The position numbers and the translations under genes are program-made. A stretch of 64,000 nucleotides of DNA from positions 2,294,001-2,358,000 of the forward strand of contig OX439129.1 in the NCBI GenBank assembly GCA_949318235.1, read 5' to 3'. A model generated the notes under the pieces. It saw only the letters and a program-made list of their open reading frames with translations. It had not been told where the DNA came from and searched no databases. The stretch comes from Ecdyonurus torrentis (lineage: Eukaryota > Arthropoda > Insecta > Ephemeroptera > Heptageniidae). Positions 22,768 through 36,051 of the stretch are shown here, one piece after another (the first letter of the stretch is position 1; every line of letters begins with the position of its first letter).

Positions 22768-23751
22768 TCAATAACCCAAAAAGTATGCGTCGGAGCAAAA
22801 AAGTTCAAGACATCTTTTTTGTAGAGAATTGAAAAAGCTATGTTTTGAGTCGAATTTGATGTCTGTAGCATTCTTAGTTTCTAAAAAATCATCAAAACTA
22901 GTTTTAATCGTGTAAAAAGTATGATTTTTATCATTCAATAACATTTGGTTCTTGAAATAGAAACTTTTTTTCATGACTAGGTTTGGCTACATGATGAGTG
23001 AAAACTAAAATTGTCAATTACCCAAAAAGTATGCGTCGGAGCAAAAAAGTTCAAGACATCTTTTTTGTAGAGAATTGAAAAAGCTATGCTTTGAGTAAAA
23101 TAGTAAGTCTGTAGCGTTCTTAGTTTTTGAGAAATCATCAAAACTAGTTTTAATCGTGTAAAAAGTATGATTTTTATCATTCAATAACATTTGGTTCTTG
23201 AAATAAAAACTTTGTTTCATGACTTGGTTTGTCTACATGATGAGTGAAAACTAAAATTGTCAATAACCCAAAAAGTATGCGTCGGAGCAAAAAAGTTCAA
23301 GACATCTTTTTTGTAGAGAATTGAAAAAGCTATGTTTTGAGTAAAATAGTAAGTCTGTAGCGTTCTTAGTTTTTGAGAAATCATCAAAACTAGTTTTAAT
23401 CGTGAAAAAAGTATGATTTTTATCATTCAATAACATTTGGTTCTTGAAATAGAAACTTTGTTTCATGACTTGGTTTGGCTACATGATGAGTGAAAACTAA
23501 AATTGTCAATAACCCAAAAAGTATGCATCGGAGCAAAAAAGTTCAAGACATCTTTTTTGTAGAGAATTGAAAAAGCTATGTTTTGAGTTGAATTTGATGT
23601 CTGTAGCATTCTTAGTTTCTGAGAAATCATCAAAACTAGTTTTAATCGTGTAAAAAGTATGATTTTTATCATTCAATAACATTTGGTTCTTGAAATAAAA
23701 ACTTTGTTTCATGACTTGGTTTGGCTACATGATGAGTGAAAACTAAAATTG
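22768..23751. repeat. 4-monomer truncated unit 2-11-10-5 (984 bp)
   Basis: Only the opening four monomers of the 9-mer are present before the next type 2 copy starts a full unit. This is the reciprocal shortened product expected from the same kind of out-of-register exchange that lengthened the preceding unit. It is directly followed by an identical 2-11-10-5 opening, giving a local 984-bp tandem. Confidence 0.78.
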
Positions 23752-25965
23752 TCAATAACCCAAAAAGTATGCGTCGGAGCAAAAAAGTTCAAGACATCTT
23801 TTTTGTAGAGAATTGAAAAAGCTATGTTTTGAGTCGAATTTGATGTCTGTAGCATTCTTAGTTTCTAAAAAATCATCAAAACTAGTTTTAATCGTGTAAA
23901 AAGTATGATTTTTATCATTCAATAACATTTGGTTCTTGAAATAGAAACTTTTTTTCATGACTAGGTTTGGCTACATGATGAGTGAAAACTAAAATTGTCA
24001 ATTACCCAAAAAGTATGCGTCGGAGCAAAAAAGTTCAAGACATCTTTTTTGTAGAGAATTGAAAAAGCTATGCTTTGAGTAAAATAGTAAGTCTGTAGCG
24101 TTCTTAGTTTTTGAGAAATCATCAAAACTAGTTTTAATCGTGTAAAAAGTATGATTTTTATCATTCAATAACATTTGGTTCTTGAAATAAAAACTTTGTT
24201 TCATGACTTGGTTTGTCTACATGATGAGTGAAAACTAAAATTGTCAATAACCCAAAAAGTATGCGTCGGAGCAAAAAAGTTCAAGACATCTTTTTTGTAG
24301 AGAATTGAAAAAGCTATGTTTTGAGTAAAATAGTAAGTCTGTAGCGTTCTTAGTTTTTGAGAAATCATCAAAACTAGTTTTAATCGTGAAAAAAGTATGA
24401 TTTTTATCATTCAATAACATTTGGTTCTTGAAATAGAAACTTTGTTTCATGACTTGGTTTGGCTACATGATGAGTGAAAACTAAAATTGTCAATAACCCA
24501 AAAAGTATGCATCGGAGCAAAAAAGTTCAAGACATCTTTTTTGTAGAGAATTGAAAAAGCTATGTTTTGAGTTGAATTTGATGTCTGTAGCATTCTTAGT
24601 TTCTGAGAAATCATCAAAACTAGTTTTAATCGTGTAAAAAGTATGATTTTTATCATTCAATAACATTTGGTTCTTGAAATAGAAACTTTGTTTCATGACT
24701 CGGTTTGGCTACATGATTAGTGAAAACTAAAATTGTCAATAACCCAAAAAGTATGCGTCGGAGCAAAAAAGTTCAAGACATCTTTTTTGTAGAGAATTGA
24801 AAAAGCTATGCTTTGAGTAAAATAGTAAGTCTGTAGCGTTCTTAGTTTTTGAGAAATCATCAAAACTAGTTTTAATCGTGAAAAAAGTATGATTTTTATC
24901 ATTTAATAACATTTGGTTCTTGAAATAGAAACTTTGTTTCATGACTTGGTTTGGCTACATGATGAGTGAAAACTAAAATTGTCAATAACCCAAAAAGTAT
25001 GCATCGGAGCAAAAAAGTTCAAGACATCTTTTTTGTAGAGAATTGAAAAAGCTATGTTTTGAGTTGAATTTGATGTCTGTAGCATTCTTAGTTTCTGAGA
25101 AATCATCAAAACTAGTTTTAATCGTGTAAAAAGTATGATTTTTATCATTCAATAACATTTGGTTCTTGAAATAAAAACTTTGTTTCATGACTTGGTTTGG
25201 CTACATGATGAGTGAAAACTAAAATTGTCAATAACCCAAAAAGTATGCGTCGGAGCAAAAAAGTTCAAGACATCTTTTTTGTAGAGAATTGAAAAAGCTA
25301 TGTTTTGAGTAAAATAGTAAGTCTGTAGCATTCTTAGTTTCTGAGAAATCATCAAAACTAGTTTTAATCGTGTAAAAAGTATGATTTTTATCATTCAATA
25401 ACATTTGGTTCTTGAAATAGAAACTTTGTTTCATGACTCGGTTTGGCTACATGATTAGTGAAAACTAAAATTGTCAATAACCCAAAAAGTATGCGTCGGA
25501 GCAAAAAAGTTCAAGACATCTTTTTTGTAGAGAATTGAAAAAGCTATGCTTTGAGTAAAATAGTAAGTCTGTAGCGTTCTTAGTTTTTGAGAAATCATCA
25601 AAACTAGTTTTAATCGTGAAAAAAGTATGATTTTTATCATTTAATAACATTTGGTTCTTGAAATAGAAACTTTGTTTCATGACTTGGTTTGGCTACATGA
25701 TGAGTGAAAACTAAAATTGTCAATAACCCAAAAAGTATGCATCGGAGCAAAAAAGTTCAAGACATCTTTTTTGTAGAGAATTGAAAAAGCTATGTTTTGA
25801 GTTGAATTTGATGTCTGTAGCATTCTTAGTTTCTGAGAAATCATCAAAACTAGTTTTAATCGTGTAAAAAGTATGATTTTTATCATTCAATAACATTTGG
25901 TTCTTGAAATAAAAACTTTGTTTCATGACTTGGTTTGGCTACATGATGAGTGAAAACTAAAATTG
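23752..25965. repeat. 9-monomer higher-order unit (2,214 bp), second copy
   Basis: Order 2-11-10-5-10-5-12-10-5, matching 17,110-19,323 monomer for monomer. It includes the second exact copy of the mosaic type 12 monomer at 25,228 (the third is at 22,030, inside the 14-mer). Followed by another type 2 block that belongs to the 12,300-bp-offset duplication. Confidence 0.82.
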
Positions 25966-28900
25966 TCAATAACCCAAAAAGTATGCGTCGGAGCAAAAAA
26001 GTTCAAGACATCTTTTTTGTAGAGAATTGAAAAAGCTATGTTTTGAGTCGAATTTGATGTCTGTAGCATTCTTAGTTTCTAAAAAATCATCAAAACTAGT
26101 TTTAATCGTGTAAAAAGTATGATTTTTATCATTCAATAACATTTGGTTCTTGAAATAGAAACTTTTTTTCATGACTAGGTTTGGCTACATGATGAGTGAA
26201 AACTAAAATTGTCAATTACCCAAAAAGTATGCGTCGGAGCAAAAAAGTTCAAGACATCTTTTTTGTAGAGAATTGAAAAAGCTATGCTTTGAGTAAAATA
26301 GTAAGTCTGTAGCGTTCTTAGTTTTTGAGAAATCATCAAAACTAGTTTTAATCGTGTAAAAAGTATGATTTTTATCATTCAATAACATTTGGTTCTTGAA
26401 ATAAAAACTTTGTTTCATGACTTGGTTTGTCTACATGATGAGTGAAAACTAAAATTGTCAATAACCCAAAAAGTATGCGTCGGAGCAAAAAAGTTCAAGA
26501 CATCTTTTTTGTAGAGAATTGAAAAAGCTATGTTTTGAGTAAAATAGTAAGTCTGTAGCGTTCTTAGTTTTTGAGAAATCATCAAAACTAGTTTTAATCG
26601 TGAAAAAAGTATGATTTTTATCATTCAATAACATTTGGTTCTTGAAATAGAAACTTTGTTTCATGACTTGGTTTGGCTACATGATGAGTGAAAACTAAAA
26701 TTGTCAATAACCCAAAAAGTATGCATCGGAGCAAAAAAGTTCAAGACATCTTTTTTGTAGAGAATTGAAAAAGCTATGTTTTGAGTTGAATTTGATGTCT
26801 GTAGCATTCTTAGTTTCTGAGAAATCATCAAAACTAGTTTTAATCGTGTAAAAAGTATGATTTTTATCATTCAATAACATTTGGTTCTTGAAATAGAAAC
26901 TTTGTTTCATGACTTGGTTTGGCTACATGATGAGTGAAAACTAAAATTGTCAATAACCCAAAAAGTATGCATCGGAGCAAAAAAGTTCAAGACATCTTTT
27001 TTGTAGAGAATTGAAAAAGCTATGTTTTGAGTTGAATTTGATGTCTGTAGCATTCTTAGTTTCTGAGAAATCATCAAAACCAATTTTAATCGTGTAAAAA
27101 GTATGATTTTTATCATTCAATAACATTTGGTTCTTGAAATAGAAACTTTGTTTCATGACTCGGTTTGGCTACATGATTAGTGAAAACTAAAATTGTCAAT
27201 AACCCAAAAAGTATGCGTCGGAGCAAAAAAGTTCAAGACATCTTTTTTGTAGAGAATTGAAAAAGCTATGCTTTGAGTAAAATAGTAAGTCTGTAGCATT
27301 CTTAGTTTTTGAGAAATCATCAAAACTAGTTTTAATCGTGTAAAAAGTATGATTTTTATCATTCAATAACATTTGGTTCTTGAAATAAAAACTTTGTTTC
27401 ATGACTTGGTTTGTCTACATGATGAGTGAAAACTAAAATTGTCAATAACCCAAAAAGTATGCGTCGGAGCAAAAAAGTTCAAGACATCTTTTTTGTAGAG
27501 AATTGAAAAAGCTATGTTTTGAGTTGAATTTGATGTCTGTAGCATTCTTAGTTTCTGAGAAATCATCAAAACTAGTTTTAATCGTGTAAAAAGTATGATT
27601 TTTATCATTCAATAACATTTGGTTCTTGAAATAGAAACTTTGTTTCATGACTCGGTTTGGCTACATGATTAGTGAAAACTAAAATTGTCAATAACCCAAA
27701 AAGTATGCGTCGGAGCAAAAAAGTTCAAGACATCTTTTTTGTAGAGAATTGAAAAAGCTATGCTTTGAGTAAAATAGTAAGTCTGTAGCGTTCTTAGTTT
27801 TTGAGAAATCATCAAAACTAGTTTTAATCGTGAAAAAAGTATGATTTTTATCATTTAATAACATTTGGTTCTTGAAATAGAAACTTTGTTTCATGACTTG
27901 GTTTGGCTACATGATGAGTGAAAACTAAAATTGTCAATAACCCAAAAAGTATGCATCGGAGCAAAAAAGTTCAAGACATCTTTTTTGTAGAGAATTGAAA
28001 AAGCTATGTTTTGAGTAAAATAGTAAGTCTGCAGCGTTCTTAGTTTTTGAGAAATCATCAAAACTAGTTTTAATCGTGTAAAAAGTATGATTTTTATCAT
28101 TCAATAACATTTGGTTCTTGAAATAGAAACTTTGTTTCATGACTCGGTTTGGCTACATGATTAGTGAAAACTAAAATTGTCAATAACCCAAAAAGTATGC
28201 GTCGGAGCAAAAAAGTTCAAGACATCTTTTTTGTAGAGAATTGAAAAAGCTATGTTTTGAGTCGAATTTGATGTCTGTAGCATTCTTAGTTTTTAAAAAA
28301 TCATCAAAACTAGTTTTAATCGTGTAAAAAGTATGATTTTTATCATTCAATAACATTTGGTTCTTGAAATAGAAACTTTTTTTCATGACTAGGTTTGGCT
28401 ACATGATGAGTGAAAACTAAAATTGTCAATTACCCAAAAAGTATGCGTCGGAGCAAAAAAGTTCAAGACATCTTTTTTGTAGAGAATTGAAAAATATATG
28501 TTTTGAAATAAATAGTAAGTCTGTAGCATTCTTAGTTTTTGAAAAATCGTCAAAACTAGTTTTAATCGTGTAAAAAGTATGATTTTTATCATTCAATAAC
28601 ATTTGGTTCTTGAAATAGAAACTTTGTTTCATGACTTGGTTTGGCTACATGATGAGTGAAAACTAAAATTGTCAATAACCCAAAAAGTATGCATCGGAGC
28701 AAAAAAGTTCAAGACATCTTTTTTGTAGAGAATTGAAAAAGCTATGTTTTGAGTTGAATTTGATGTCTGTAGCATTCTTAGTTTCTGAGAAATCATCAAA
28801 ACTAGTTTTAATCGTGTAAAAAGTATGATTTTTATCATTCAATAACATTTGGTTCTTGAAATAGAAACTTTGTTTCATGACTCGGTTTGGCTACATGATT

Positions 28901-30358
28901 AGTGAAAACTAAAATTGTCAATAACCCAAAAAGTATGCGTCGGAGCAAAAAAGTTCAAGACATCTTTTTTGTAGAGAATTGAAAAAGCTATGCTTTGAGT
29001 AAAATAGTAAGTCTGTAGCGTTCTTAGTTTTTGAGAAATCATCAAAACTAGTTTTAATCGTGAAAAAAGTATGATTTTTATCATTTAATAACATTTGGTT
29101 CTTGAAATAGAAACTTTGTTTCATGACTTGGTTTGGCTACATGATGAGTGAAAACTAAAATTGTCAATAACCCAAAAAGTATGCATCGGAGCAAAAAAGT
29201 TCAAGACATCTTTTTTGTAGAGAATTGAAAAAGCTATGTTTTGAGTTGAATTTGATGTCTGTAGCATTCTTAGTTTCTGAGAAATCATCAAAACTAGTTT
29301 TAATCGTGTAAAAAGTATGATTTTTATCATTCAATAACATTTGGTTCTTGAAATAAAAACTTTGTTTCATGACTTGGTTTGGCTACATGATGAGTGAAAA
29401 CTAAAATTGTCAATAACCCAAAAAGTATGCGTCGGAGCAAAAAAGTTCAAGACATCTTTTTTGTAGAGAATTGAAAAAGCTATGTTTTGAGTCGAATTTG
29501 ATGTCTGTAGCATTCTTAGTTTCTAAAAAATCATCAAAACTAGTTTTAATCGTGTAAAAAGTATGATTTTTATCATTCAATAACATTTGGTTCTTGAAAT
29601 AGAAACTTTTTTTCATGACTAGGTTTGGCTACATGATGAGTGAAAACTAAAATTGTCAATTACCCAAAAAGTATGCGTCGGAGCAAAAAAGTTCAAGACA
29701 TCTTTTTTGTAGAGAATTGAAAAAGCTATGCTTTGAGTAAAATAGTAAGTCTGTAGCGTTCTTAGTTTTTGAGAAATCATCAAAACTAGTTTTAATCGTG
29801 TAAAAAGTATGATTTTTATCATTCAATAACATTTGGTTCTTGAAATAAAAACTTTGTTTCATGACTTGGTTTGTCTACATGATGAGTGAAAACTAAAATT
29901 GTCAATAACCCAAAAAGTATGCGTCGGAGCAAAAAAGTTCAAGACATCTTTTTTGTAGAGAATTGAAAAAGCTATGTTTTGAGTAAAATAGTAAGTCTGT
30001 AGCGTTCTTAGTTTTTGAGAAATCATCAAAACTAGTTTTAATCGTGAAAAAAGTATGATTTTTATCATTCAATAACATTTGGTTCTTGAAATAGAAACTT
30101 TGTTTCATGACTTGGTTTGGCTACATGATGAGTGAAAACTAAAATTGTCAATAACCCAAAAAGTATGCATCGGAGCAAAAAAGTTCAAGACATCTTTTTT
30201 GTAGAGAATTGAAAAAGCTATGTTTTGAGTTGAATTTGATGTCTGTAGCATTCTTAGTTTCTGAGAAATCATCAAAACTAGTTTTAATCGTGTAAAAAGT
30301 ATGATTTTTATCATTCAATAACATTTGGTTCTTGAAATAGAAACTTTGTTTCATGACT
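25346..30358. repeat. 5-kb segmental duplication, copy 2
   Basis: Partner of 13,046-18,058 at an offset of exactly 12,300 bp. Translations of both minus-strand frames agree across all monomers compared, so divergence is at or near zero over about 5 kb. Downstream of the break the order continues with a type 13 copy at 30,394 instead of type 10, so the copies were placed in different contexts. Confidence 0.85.
27934..28179. repeat. Type 7 monomer with gtctgcagcg mark, second copy
   Basis: Same private change near 28,028, in the same monomer context (type 10 before, type 8 after) as the copy at 15,634. Confidence 0.9.
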
Positions 30359-30393
30359 TGGTTTGGCTACATGATGAGTGAAAACTAAAATTG

Positions 30394-30639
30394 TCAATAA
30401 CCCAAAAAGTATGCATCGGAGCAAAAACGTTCAAGACATCTTTTTTGTAGAGAATTGAAAAAGCTATGTTTTGAGTTGAATTTGATGTCTGTAGCATTCT
30501 TAGTTTCTGAGAAATCATCAAAACCAATTTTAATCGTGTAAAAAGTATGATTTTTATCATTCAATAACATTTGGTTCTTGAAATAGAAACTTTGTTTCAT
30601 GACTCGGTTTGGCTACATGATTAGTGAAAACTAAAATTG
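30394..30639. repeat. Type 13 monomer carrying the zone I mark aaaaacgttc
   Basis: A type 13 copy in every other respect, but with aaaaacgttc near 30,425. That mark is otherwise limited to the four type 6 copies at 1,366, 4,072, 5,056 and 7,762, more than 22 kb away. Either a short conversion tract or a repeat mutation. Confidence 0.85.
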
Positions 30640-32853
30640 TCAATAACCCAAAAAGTATGCGTCGGAGCAAAAAAGTTCAAGACATCTTTTTTGTAGAGAA
30701 TTGAAAAAGCTATGCTTTGAGTAAAATAGTAAGTCTGTAGCATTCTTAGTTTTTGAGAAATCATCAAAACTAGTTTTAATCGTGTAAAAAGTATGATTTT
30801 TATCATTCAATAACATTTGGTTCTTGAAATAAAAACTTTGTTTCATGACTTGGTTTGTCTACATGATGAGTGAAAACTAAAATTGTCAATAACCCAAAAA
30901 GTATGCGTCGGAGCAAAAAAGTTCAAGACATCTTTTTTGTAGAGAATTGAAAAAGCTATGTTTTGAGTAAAATAGTAAGTCTGTAGCGTTCTTAGTTTTT
31001 GAGAAATCATCAAAACTAGTTTTAATCGTGAAAAAAGTATGATTTTTATCATTCAATAACATTTGGTTCTTGAAATAGAAACTTTGTTTCATGACTTGGT
31101 TTGGCTACATGATGAGTGAAAACTAAAATTGTCAATAACCCAAAAAGTATGCATCGGAGCAAAAAAGTTCAAGACATCTTTTTTGTAGAGAATTGAAAAA
31201 GCTATGTTTTGAGTTGAATTTGATGTCTGTAGCATTCTTAGTTTCTGAGAAATCATCAAAACTAGTTTTAATCGTGTAAAAAGTATGATTTTTATCATTC
31301 AATAACATTTGGTTCTTGAAATAGAAACTTTGTTTCATGACTCGGTTTGGCTACATGATTAGTGAAAACTAAAATTGTCAATAACCCAAAAAGTATGCGT
31401 CGGAGCAAAAAAGTTCAAGACATCTTTTTTGTAGAGAATTGAAAAAGCTATGCTTTGAGTAAAATAGTAAGTCTGTAGCGTTCTTAGTTTTTGAGAAATC
31501 ATCAAAACTAGTTTTAATCGTGAAAAAAGTATGATTTTTATCATTTAATAACATTTGGTTCTTGAAATAGAAACTTTGTTTCATGACTTGGTTTGGCTAC
31601 ATGATGAGTGAAAACTAAAATTGTCAATAACCCAAAAAGTATGCATCGGAGCAAAAAAGTTCAAGACATCTTTTTTGTAGAGAATTGAAAAAGCTATGTT
31701 TTGAGTTGAATTTGATGTCTGTAGCATTCTTAGTTTCTGAGAAATCATCAAAACCAATTTTAATCGTGTAAAAAGTATGATTTTTATCATTCAATAACAT
31801 TTGGTTCTTGAAATAGAAACTTTGTTTCATGACTCGGTTTGGCTACATGATTAGTGAAAACTAAAATTGTCAATAACCCAAAAAGTATGCGTCGGAGCAA
31901 AAAAGTTCAAGACATCTTTTTTGTAGAGAATTGAAAAAGCTATGCTTTGAGTAAAATAGTAAGTCTGTAGCATTCTTAGTTTTTGAGAAATCATCAAAAC
32001 TAGTTTTAATCGTGTAAAAAGTATGATTTTTATCATTCAATAACATTTGGTTCTTGAAATAAAAACTTTGTTTCATGACTTGGTTTGTCTACATGATGAG
32101 TGAAAACTAAAATTGTCAATAACCCAAAAAGTATGCGTCGGAGCAAAAAAGTTCAAGACATCTTTTTTGTAGAGAATTGAAAAAGCTATGTTTTGAGTAA
32201 AATAGTAAGTCTGTAGCGTTCTTAGTTTTTGAGAAATCATCAAAACTAGTTTTAATCGTGAAAAAAGTATGATTTTTATCATTCAATAACATTTGGTTCT
32301 TGAAATAGAAACTTTGTTTCATGACTTGGTTTGGCTACATGATGAGTGAAAACTAAAATTGTCAATAACCCAAAAAGTATGCATCGGAGCAAAAAAGTTC
32401 AAGACATCTTTTTTGTAGAGAATTGAAAAAGCTATGTTTTGAGTTGAATTTGATGTCTGTAGCATTCTTAGTTTCTGAGAAATCATCAAAACTAGTTTTA
32501 ATCGTGTAAAAAGTATGATTTTTATCATTCAATAACATTTGGTTCTTGAAATAGAAACTTTGTTTCATGACTCGGTTTGGCTACATGATTAGTGAAAACT
32601 AAAATTGTCAATAACCCAAAAAGTATGCGTCGGAGCAAAAAAGTTCAAGACATCTTTTTTGTAGAGAATTGAAAAAGCTATGCTTTGAGTAAAATAGTAA
32701 GTCTGTAGCGTTCTTAGTTTTTGAGAAATCATCAAAACTAGTTTTAATCGTGAAAAAAGTATGATTTTTATCATTTAATAACATTTGGTTCTTGAAATAG
32801 AAACTTTGTTTCATGACTTGGTTTGGCTACATGATGAGTGAAAACTAAAATTG

Positions 32854-34575
32854 TCAATAACCCAAAAAGTATGCATCGGAGCAAAAAAGTTCAAGACATC
32901 TTTTTTGTAGAGAATTGAAAAAGCTATGTTTTGAGTAAAACAGTAAGTCTGTAGCATTCTTAGTTTTTGAGAAATCATCAAAACTAGTTTGAATCGTGTA
33001 AAAAGTATGATTTTTATCATTCAATAACATTTGGTTCTTGAAATAAAAACTTTGTTTCATGACTAGGTTTGGCTACATGATGAGTGAAAACTAAAATTGT
33101 CAATAACCCAAAAAGTATGCGTCGGAGCAAAAAAGTTCAAGACATCTTTTTTGTAGAGAATTGAAAAAGCTATGCTTTGAGTAAAATAGTAAGTCTGTAG
33201 CATTCTTAGTTTTTGAGAAATCATCAAAACTAGTTTGAATCGTGAAAAAAGTATGATTTTTATCATTCAATAACATTTGGTTCTTGAAATAGAAACTTTG
33301 TTTCATGACTCGGTTTGGCTACATGATTAGTGAAAACTAAAATTGTCAATAACCCAAAAAGTATGCGTCGGAGCAAAAAAGTTCAAGACATCTTTTTTGT
33401 AGAGAATTGAAAAAGCTATGCTTTGAGTAAAATAGTAAGTCTGTAGCGTTCTTAGTTTTTGAGAAATCATCAAAACTAGTTTTAATCGTGAAAAAAGTAT
33501 GATTTTTATCATTCAATAACATTTGGTTCTTGAAATAGAAACTTTGTTTAATGACTTGGTTTGGCTACATGGTTAGTGAAAACTAAAATTGTCAATAACC
33601 GAAAAAGTATGCGTCGGAGCAAAAAAGTTCAAGACATATTTTTTGTAGAGAATTGAAAAAGCTATGTTTTGAGTTGAATTTGATGTCTGTAGCATTCTTA
33701 GTTTCTGAGAAATCATCAAAACTAGTTTTAATCGTGTAAAAAGTATGATTTTTATCATTCAATAACATTTGGTTCTTGAAATAGAAACTTTGTTTCATGA
33801 CTCGGTTTGGCTACATGATTAGTGAAAACTAAAATTGTCAATAACCCAAAAAGTATGCGTCGGAGCAAAAAAGTTCAAGACATCTTTTTTGTAGAGAATT
33901 GAAAAAGCTATGCTTTGAGTAAAATAGTAAGTCTGTAGCGTTCTTAGTTTTTGAGAAATCATCAAAACTAGTTTTAATCGTGAAAAAAGTATGATTTTTA
34001 TCATTTAATAACATTTGGTTCTTGAAATAGAAACTTTGTTTCATGACTTGGTTTGGCTACATGATGAGTGAAAACTAAAATTGTCAATAACCCAAAAAGT
34101 ATGCATCGGAGCAAAAAAGTTCAAGACATCTTTTTTGTAGAGAATTGAAAAAGCTATGTTTTGAGTTGAATTTGATGTCTGTAGCATTCTTAGTTTCTGA
34201 GAAATCATCAAAACCAATTTTAATCATGTAAAAAGTATGATTTTTATCATTCAATAACATTTGGTTCTTGAAATAGAAACTTTGTTTCATGACTCGGTTT
34301 GGCTACATGATTAGTGAAAACTAAAATTGTCAATAACCCAAAAAGTATGCGTCGGAGCAAAAAAGTTCAAGACATCTTTTTTGTAGAGAATTGAAAAAGC
34401 TATGCTTTGAGTAAAATAGTAAGTCTGTAGCATTCTTAGTTTTTGAGAAATCATCAAAACTAGTTTGAATCGTGTAAAAAGTATGATTTTTATCATTCAA
34501 TAACATTTGGTTCTTGAAATAAAAACTTTGTTTCATGACTTGGTTTGGCTACATGATGAGTGAAAACTAAAATTG
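32854..34575. repeat. 7-monomer block 15-16-17-18-10-14-15, founder-like copy
   Basis: The same seven-type series occurs at 43,922-45,643 and 55,484-57,205. This copy differs from the other two: its first monomer (32,854) has gcatcgg and aaaacagtaag, and its type 18 copy (33,592) has private changes. The two later copies agree with each other and lie in the 11,562-bp-offset duplication. The series is the place where several zone III marks first appear. Confidence 0.75.
33592..33837. repeat. Type 18 monomer with private changes
   Basis: Carries acatatttt in place of acatctttt and, uniquely, aaccgaaaaag near 33,598; it is preceded by the private word catggttag near 33,570. Three later type 18 copies (41,462, 44,660, 56,222) keep acatatttt but lack the private changes. 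Confidence 0.85.
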
Positions 34576-35805
34576 TCAATAACCCAAAAAGTATGCGTCG
34601 GAGCAAAAAAGTTCAAGACATCTTTTTTGTAGAGAATTGAAAAAGCTATGTTTTGAGTTGAATTTGATGTCTGTAGCATTCTTAGTTTCTGAGAAATCAT
34701 CAAAACCAATTTTAATCATGTAAAAAGTATGATTTTTATCATTCAATAACATTTGGTTCTTGAAATAGAAACTTTGTTTCATGACTCGGTTTGGCTACAT
34801 GATTAGTGAAAACTAAAATTGTCAATAACCCAAAAAGTATGCGTCGGAGCAAAAAAGTTCAAGACATCTTTTTTGTAGAGAATTGAAAAAGCTATGCTTT
34901 GAGTAAAATAGTAAGTCTGTAGCGTTCTTAGTTTTTGAGAAATCATCAAAACTAGTTTTAATCGTGAAAAAAGTATGATTTTTATCATTCAATAACATTT
35001 GGTTCTTGAAATAGAAACTTTGTTTAATGACTTGGTTTGGCTACATGATTAGTGAAAACTAAAATTGTCAATAACCCAAAAAGTATGCGTCGGAGCAAAA
35101 AAGTTCAAGACATCTTTTTTGTAGAGAATTGAAAAAGCTATGCTTTGAGTAAAATAGTAAGTCTGTAGCATTCTTAGTTTTTGAGAAATCATCAAAACTA
35201 GTTTGAATCGTGAAAAAAGTATGATTTTTATCATTCAATAACATTTGGTTCTTGAAATAGAAACTTTGTTTCATGACTCGGTTTGGCTACATGATTAGTG
35301 AAAACTAAAATTGTCAATAACCCAAAAAGTATGCGTCGGAGCAAAAAAGTTCAAGACATCTTTTTTGTAGAGAATTGAAAAAGCTATGTTTTGAGTTGAA
35401 TTTGATGTCTGTAGCATTCTTAGTTTCTGAGAAATCATCAAAACTAGTTTTAATCGTGTAAAAAGTATGATTTTTATCATTCAATAACATTTGGTTCTTG
35501 AAATAAAAACTTTGTTTCATGACTTGGTTTGGCTACATGATGAGTGAAAACTAAAATTGTCAATAACCCAAAAAGTATGCGTCGGAGCAAAAAAGTTCAA
35601 GACATCTTTTTTGTAGAGAATTGAAAAAGCTATGTTTTGAGTCGAATTTGATGTCTGTAGCATTCTTAGTTTCTAAAAAATCATCAAAACTAGTTTTAAT
35701 CGTGTAAAAAGTATGATTTTTATCATTCAATAACATTTGGTTCTTGAAATAGAAACTTTTTTTCATGACTAGGTTTGGCTACATGATGAGTGAAAACTAA
35801 AATTG

Positions 35806-36051
35806 TCAATTACCCAAAAAGTATGCGTCGGAGCAAAAAAGTTCAAGACATCTTTTTTGTAGAGAATTGAAAAAGCTATGCTTTGAGTAAAATAGTAAGT
35901 CTGTAGCGTTCTTAGTTTTTGAGAAATCATCAAAACTAGTTTTAATCGTGAAAAAAGTATGATTTTTATCATTCAATAACATTTGGTTCTTGAAATAGAA
36001 ACTTTGTTTCATGACTTGGTTTGGCTACATGATGAGTGAAAACTAAAATTG
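35806..36051. repeat. Mosaic monomer (type 20)
   Basis: Also opens with tcaattaccc after a type 2 copy, but its right half is type 10 (gtgaaaaaag, aaatagaaac, gtttggctac). It replaces type 11 throughout zone III: 37,280, 42,692, 45,890, 46,628, 47,858, 48,596, 51,056, 57,452, 58,190, 59,420, 60,158, 61,632. So the partner of type 2 has been rewritten in steps, 3 or 9, then 11, then 20. Confidence 0.75.

Larger units (their letters stand above)
9238..32853. repeat. Zone II: array segment built on types 2, 5, 7, 10, 11
   Basis: Ninety-six full monomers. Type order from 9,238, split into apparent blocks: 10-7-8-9-10-5-2-9-10-8-9-10-7-8-9 | 5-10-5-2-11-10-5-13-7-5-10-7-8-9-5-10-5 | 2-11-10-5-10-5-12-10-5 | 2-11-10-5-5-10-7-10-5-10-5-12-10-5 | 2-11-10-5 | 2-11-10-5-10-5-12-10-5 | 2-11-10-5-13-7-5-10-7-8-9-5-10-5 | 2-11-10-5-13-7-10-5-10-13-7-10-5-10. 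New marks relative to zone I are gcatcgg, gtgaaaaaag, catttaa and, from 14,650, aaccaatttt. The tatatg class survives after 13 kb only at 16,126 and 28,426, which are copies of each other. Blocks mostly restart at a type 2 monomer followed by type 11. Confidence 0.85.
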
